Positions 19,347 to 22,180 of a stretch of DNA of 22,180 bases are shown piece by piece. The notes below the pieces were generated by a model, which was given only the letters and a program-made list of their open reading frames with translations, did not search any database and was not told the origin of the DNA. Each line of letters opens with the position of its first letter. Position 1 is the first letter of the stretch. Position numbers and translations under genes: made by a program. Location of the stretch: assembly GCF_000485595.1 (NCBI RefSeq), contig NW_014577086.1, positions 363,630-385,809 of the forward strand. The letters run 5' to 3'. The DNA is from Priapulus caudatus (Eukaryota; Priapulida; Priapulimorpha; Priapulimorphida; Priapulidae).

Positions 19347-19979
19347 CAGAATAATGACTGCACTGCAACTCGTGAACAGATTTCGGCTGTGAGATACCCT
19401 TCAGACGCCTCAGACTGAGATCGACATGCTGCTTGCTCGGTGCCTCTCTCTCCGACGTCTCCCGGCTTCCCATTTACATATTGCGGGCATGCCCTTTTTG
19501 CACGTGTTCTCACTTATCAATCGATAAAACAAATAATAAGTATATTAGTTATTAGTATTAGTTTAGTATATTAGTATTATAGTATTTGTGATATTATATT
19601 GGATACATTTAAAACGAAATAAAAATTCATCGAAAGAGTCGTGTAGAGTTTTTAAACACATTCATCATGATATTTCATAGCTAACTAAACATCCAGCCAA
19701 AACCAATCCAAAACTTTTTCAAACTTAAACTGTTAATAAGTATATTGTTTTCAATAAGTACATTTAGTTTATTGTTTATATATTGTATAAAAGTAAAGTT
19801 TTTTAACAGTAATCCATGCAATTGGAAATTACAATTTACGGCAAAAACGTTTTATTCAAAGTCATTGTTGATATCTTATTAGGTGATTTTTAAATAAAAT
19901 TAGAATAATATTGATTCAATTAAGAGTGTTCTTGTAGTTTCATTGGATGCATATATGCTTCTCCATATGATTTGTGTAA

Positions 19980-20180
19980 ATGTTGCATGCTGGTTGTAGA
20001 AAGGTTGCAGAAACGTTGTATAACGTTGGGAGGACGTTGCACCGCAACGTAATTCACAACGTTGTGGCAACGTTTAGAAAACTCCACACATTTACGTCCC
20101 CACAACGTTATACCACAACGTTGCCACAACCAAAACGTGACGTTGTCACAACGGTGCCACGACGTGAATGTGCTAGCTGG
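19980..20180. repeat. CAACGTTG-rich palindromic repeat
   Basis: At least ten ACGTTG or CAACGT words occur in 180 bp, several forming the palindrome CAACGTTG or AACGTT. It ends in GTGCTAGCTGGGTGTTG, a familiar-looking repeat terminus. There is no coding potential and limits are approximate. Confidence 0.65.
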
Positions 20181-20404
20181 GTGTTGATAATATGATTATT
20201 CTGATAATATAAATTACTACGGCACTTGTGGCAAAACGTTTTGCCTTCATTATTTCCTGTTTACAGCCCACACTTTGCAAGGTATTGATTGCTTCGCCAG
20301 AAAATGTCGATAGCTAAGATGCTTTTGTTCAGTGCGCTAACAAGTAGCGTAATAACAGACTGGATATCATTGCGGTCACTGATCATCATCATATATCATT
20401 AAAA

Positions 20405-20735
20405 AAATTATGGGAATCATTTGGTCAGACAAAGTAAGGAACGTTGACCCATGGGAAAAAACTAATTATGCAACAACCGATCGCAACTGACATCAAGCGA
20501 ATAGAAGAAAGTGGAGGTGGATTGGCCACCCCTTACGCAAATCTAGAGACTCCATCGCCAGGCAAGCACTGACATGGAACCCTCAAAGTCAATGGGGAAG
20601 GGGCCGTCCGAAAAGCACATGGAGGAGGTCGGTCGAAGCCGAAATCAAAACCGAGGGACACACCTTGGACACCATCAGGTAACTCGCCAAACACCGAGTC
20701 AGATGGCGAGGTTTCATCAATGGCATATGCCCCCC
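20405..20735 (+). pseudogene. LINE reverse-transcriptase C-terminal remnant
   Basis: Broken plus-strand reading: IIWSDKVRNVDPWEKTN, then after two frame shifts KWRWIGHPLRKSRDSIARQA, LTWNPQSQWGRGRPKSTWRR, SVEAEIKTEGHTLDTIR, a stop (TAA at about 20682 where CAA is expected), then LAKHRVRWRGFINGIC. The order W.WIGH.LRK, QALTWNPQG.RGRP..TWRR, R.RWR..I is the tail of non-LTR retrotransposon ORF2 proteins common in invertebrates. It is dead, 5'-truncated, and interrupted at its very end by an inverted-repeat element. Confidence 0.8.
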
Positions 20736-21030
20736 GGGGGGGGCACTTTCTATATATTGTATGGTAGGTATGTGCCGCGGGAGACCCCCTTTTCACCTCA
20801 AAATTTCCGTTCCGGAGACCCCCTTTTCCACCCGCTTCTCACATTCCGTTCCGGAGACCCCCTTTTCACATATTTCCCGTCCCTGCGCATATGTCCTACT
20901 TTTTTCCGCACGTTCCGGAGCTCCCCCCCCCCACCCCCATTTTGATGTGCTGAGTTAGTACCGGAGCCCCCCAATTCCATCTCTCAAGTGGCACATACCT
21001 ACCCTATTTTGTAGGGAGTGCCCCCCGGGG
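20731..21030. mobile_element. 300-bp hairpin element with GGAGACCCCCTTTT repeats, inserted in the LINE tail
   Basis: Ends CCCCCGGGGGGGGCAC and GTGCCCCCCGGGGG are inverted, and the arms extend through GGTAGGTATGTGCC on both sides (about 46 bp). GCATATGC flanks both ends (20723-20730, 21031-21038); being palindromic it may be the duplication or part of the ends. The LINE frame continues sensibly after one GCATATGC copy is removed, which supports an insertion. Five CGGAG-CCCC words lie inside. Confidence 0.7.
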
Positions 21031-21038
21031 GCATATGC

Positions 21039-21670
21039 TACACCCATGAGCCACGCACGGACGTGACTGGCTGACTGCATGACTGACTTATCATCATGTG
21101 TAATGTACCTACGATTGTTTATCACAAATATATGTTACGATCTTGATTCCGGCTTAATTGCGACATTTAGCCGTCCGACGTCGGTTACGGAGGTTGCGCG
21201 ATGTATGGGTCAGACAGACGAGAAGAGCGCAAGTTGTGTGGGAAGTCTAGCTGTTAGCCGGATCAATTCGTTAGCAGGGATTACATCAGCGACAGGTTTC
21301 CGCGGGATATACAGGCGAAACGATACTGTATTATTTCATACATGAACAACAAAACCATGCGCAACTATAAACTTTACATTTACCCAGACATTATAATATA
21401 TGGTATTTGTATTATGGTATATAATGGCTCTGGATAGAATTATACGGAATTTTAAAATTTTTCTACTATTATATTAAAATAGCATATTTACCTATAATTG
21501 TAGGAGTATAATACCGCAGCCTAATAATCTTCTATCGATTTGTAAGGAAGATCATTCGGTGACTAAAATACAACATTCACATGCCTTCGGATGCGTAGGA
21601 CGTTTCGGCAAATGTCAACCACATGAAAATGTCATAGTGGTAAGAATATCACGGAGTAAACATTTCTATT
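21039..21670. other. Non-coding stretch, nothing recognised
   Basis: AT-rich sequence after the LINE remnant. The plus frame at 21079-21345 has no family resemblance, and no repeats of note are visible. Confidence 0.6.
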
Positions 21671-21676
21671 CAATGA

Positions 21677-21722
<46 letters not shown>
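21677..21722. repeat. (AT)n microsatellite
   Basis: About 22 uninterrupted AT dinucleotides. Confidence 0.95.
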
Positions 21723-21724
<2 letters not shown>

Positions 21725-21927
21725 GCCATACTGAAAAGATACTGAAACACGATATAACAGTGCCATTACGTGTCGTGTCCGGTGTAATAGTGTTAATGGT
21801 GTTTGTGATACTTAGCAGGGATTCTGCAATATTTTCACACGAATCCGCTTGGGAAACCCATGTTGTGGGATATTCTGCTTCGCGTGTTTCACTAACAACG
21901 AACTGTGCATCGTTCACGAGCACAACA

Positions 21928-22180
21928 CACACGCGCGTGCGCACACACACACACACACACACGCACGCACGCACGCACGCACGCACGCACGAACACACAC
22001 ACACACAAACACGCACGCACGCACGCACGCACACACACACAAACACGCGTGCGCGCGCACACACACACAACACGCGTGCGCGCGCACACACACACACACA
22101 CACACATACACACACACACAAACACACACAAACACACACACACAAACACACACAAACACACACGCGTGCGCGCACACACA
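21928..22180. repeat. (AC)n tract with GCGTGCGCGC islands, runs off right edge
   Basis: Over 250 bp of almost unbroken alternating purine-pyrimidine: (CA)n, (CACG)n and four CG-rich islands of the type ACGCGTGCGCGC (about 21931, 22045, 22071, 22162). Long Val/Cys-rich minus-strand frames through it are artefacts. Confidence 0.95.

Noticed and set aside
21666-22179. 169-residue minus frame rich in Val and Cys
   Set aside because: It is driven by the AC repeat. The non-repeat part (SETREAEYPTTWVSQADSC region) matches nothing I know and is too short to support a gene.
21928-22180. CRISPR-like array
   Set aside because: The repeats are simple dinucleotide and tetranucleotide runs without spacers, in an animal genome.
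18194-22180. Further upstream exons of the synaptotagmin gene
   Set aside because: I read the minus strand for C2A/C2B signatures (SDPYVK, W..ELLVSL, GEL-type strands) and found none. They are presumably to the right of the window.

Overview
This window is eukaryotic, and almost certainly from an invertebrate animal. It holds parts or all of three spliced protein genes with GT-AG introns, set in repeat-rich non-coding DNA. Recognisable coding sequence makes up less than 10% of the window. The three genes (nuclear import receptor TNPO3, oligosaccharyltransferase subunit TMEM258, and a synaptotagmin-12-like protein) are animal genes, and TTAGGG-type interstitial repeats fit this. The many short inverted-repeat transposons and long microsatellites suggest a marine invertebrate, but the sequence does not settle the species.

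Layout. (1) 365-6936, minus strand: the first nine coding exons of TNPO3, giving about 389 residues in one continuous reconstructed frame. The rest of the gene lies beyond the left edge. (2) 6937-7316: a 380-bp gap between the TNPO3 start codon and the TMEM258 start codon on the opposite strand, which looks like a shared divergent promoter. (3) 7317-13248, plus strand: complete TMEM258 in three coding exons (81 aa). Exon 1 contributes only the ATG. (4) 13249-15280: 3' UTR and convergent intergenic DNA. (5) 15281-18193, minus strand: the last two coding exons of a synaptotagmin-12-like gene, covering the distal part of its C2B domain. The rest lies to the right of position 18193 and could not be found in the window. 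(6) 18194-22180: intronic or intergenic DNA with repeats, a broken LINE, and an AC/CG tract at the right edge.

The introns are packed with non-autonomous elements, several with target-site duplications (TSDs) that I could read directly. These are a 685-bp element with a TTA duplication and a ~10-bp-periodic CCGGA interior (4132-4816); a 1-kb hairpin element (5393-6403) with a smaller relative (7956-8413) flanked by perfect 8-bp GGGTAACC copies; an older element (7781-8525, 9-bp duplication CCTAGTGGC) that carries telomere-like repeats and was the insertion site of that relative; an 841-bp element with 13-bp perfect terminal repeats and a GTGTTT duplication (10738-11578); and a hairpin element (about 20731-21030) inside a decayed LINE reverse-transcriptase tail. 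Some of them touch gene signals: one supplies the last part of TNPO3 intron 7, another lies 40 bp from the TNPO3 exon 1 donor, and a (TAA)n tract begins about 10 bp after the synaptotagmin donor.

I found no convincing wholly new protein system. The most interesting material is the nested and exon-adjacent transposon structure, the divergent promoter, and the TMEM258 start codon separated from the rest of its reading frame. Family assignments rest on remembered family sequences and were not searched against a database.
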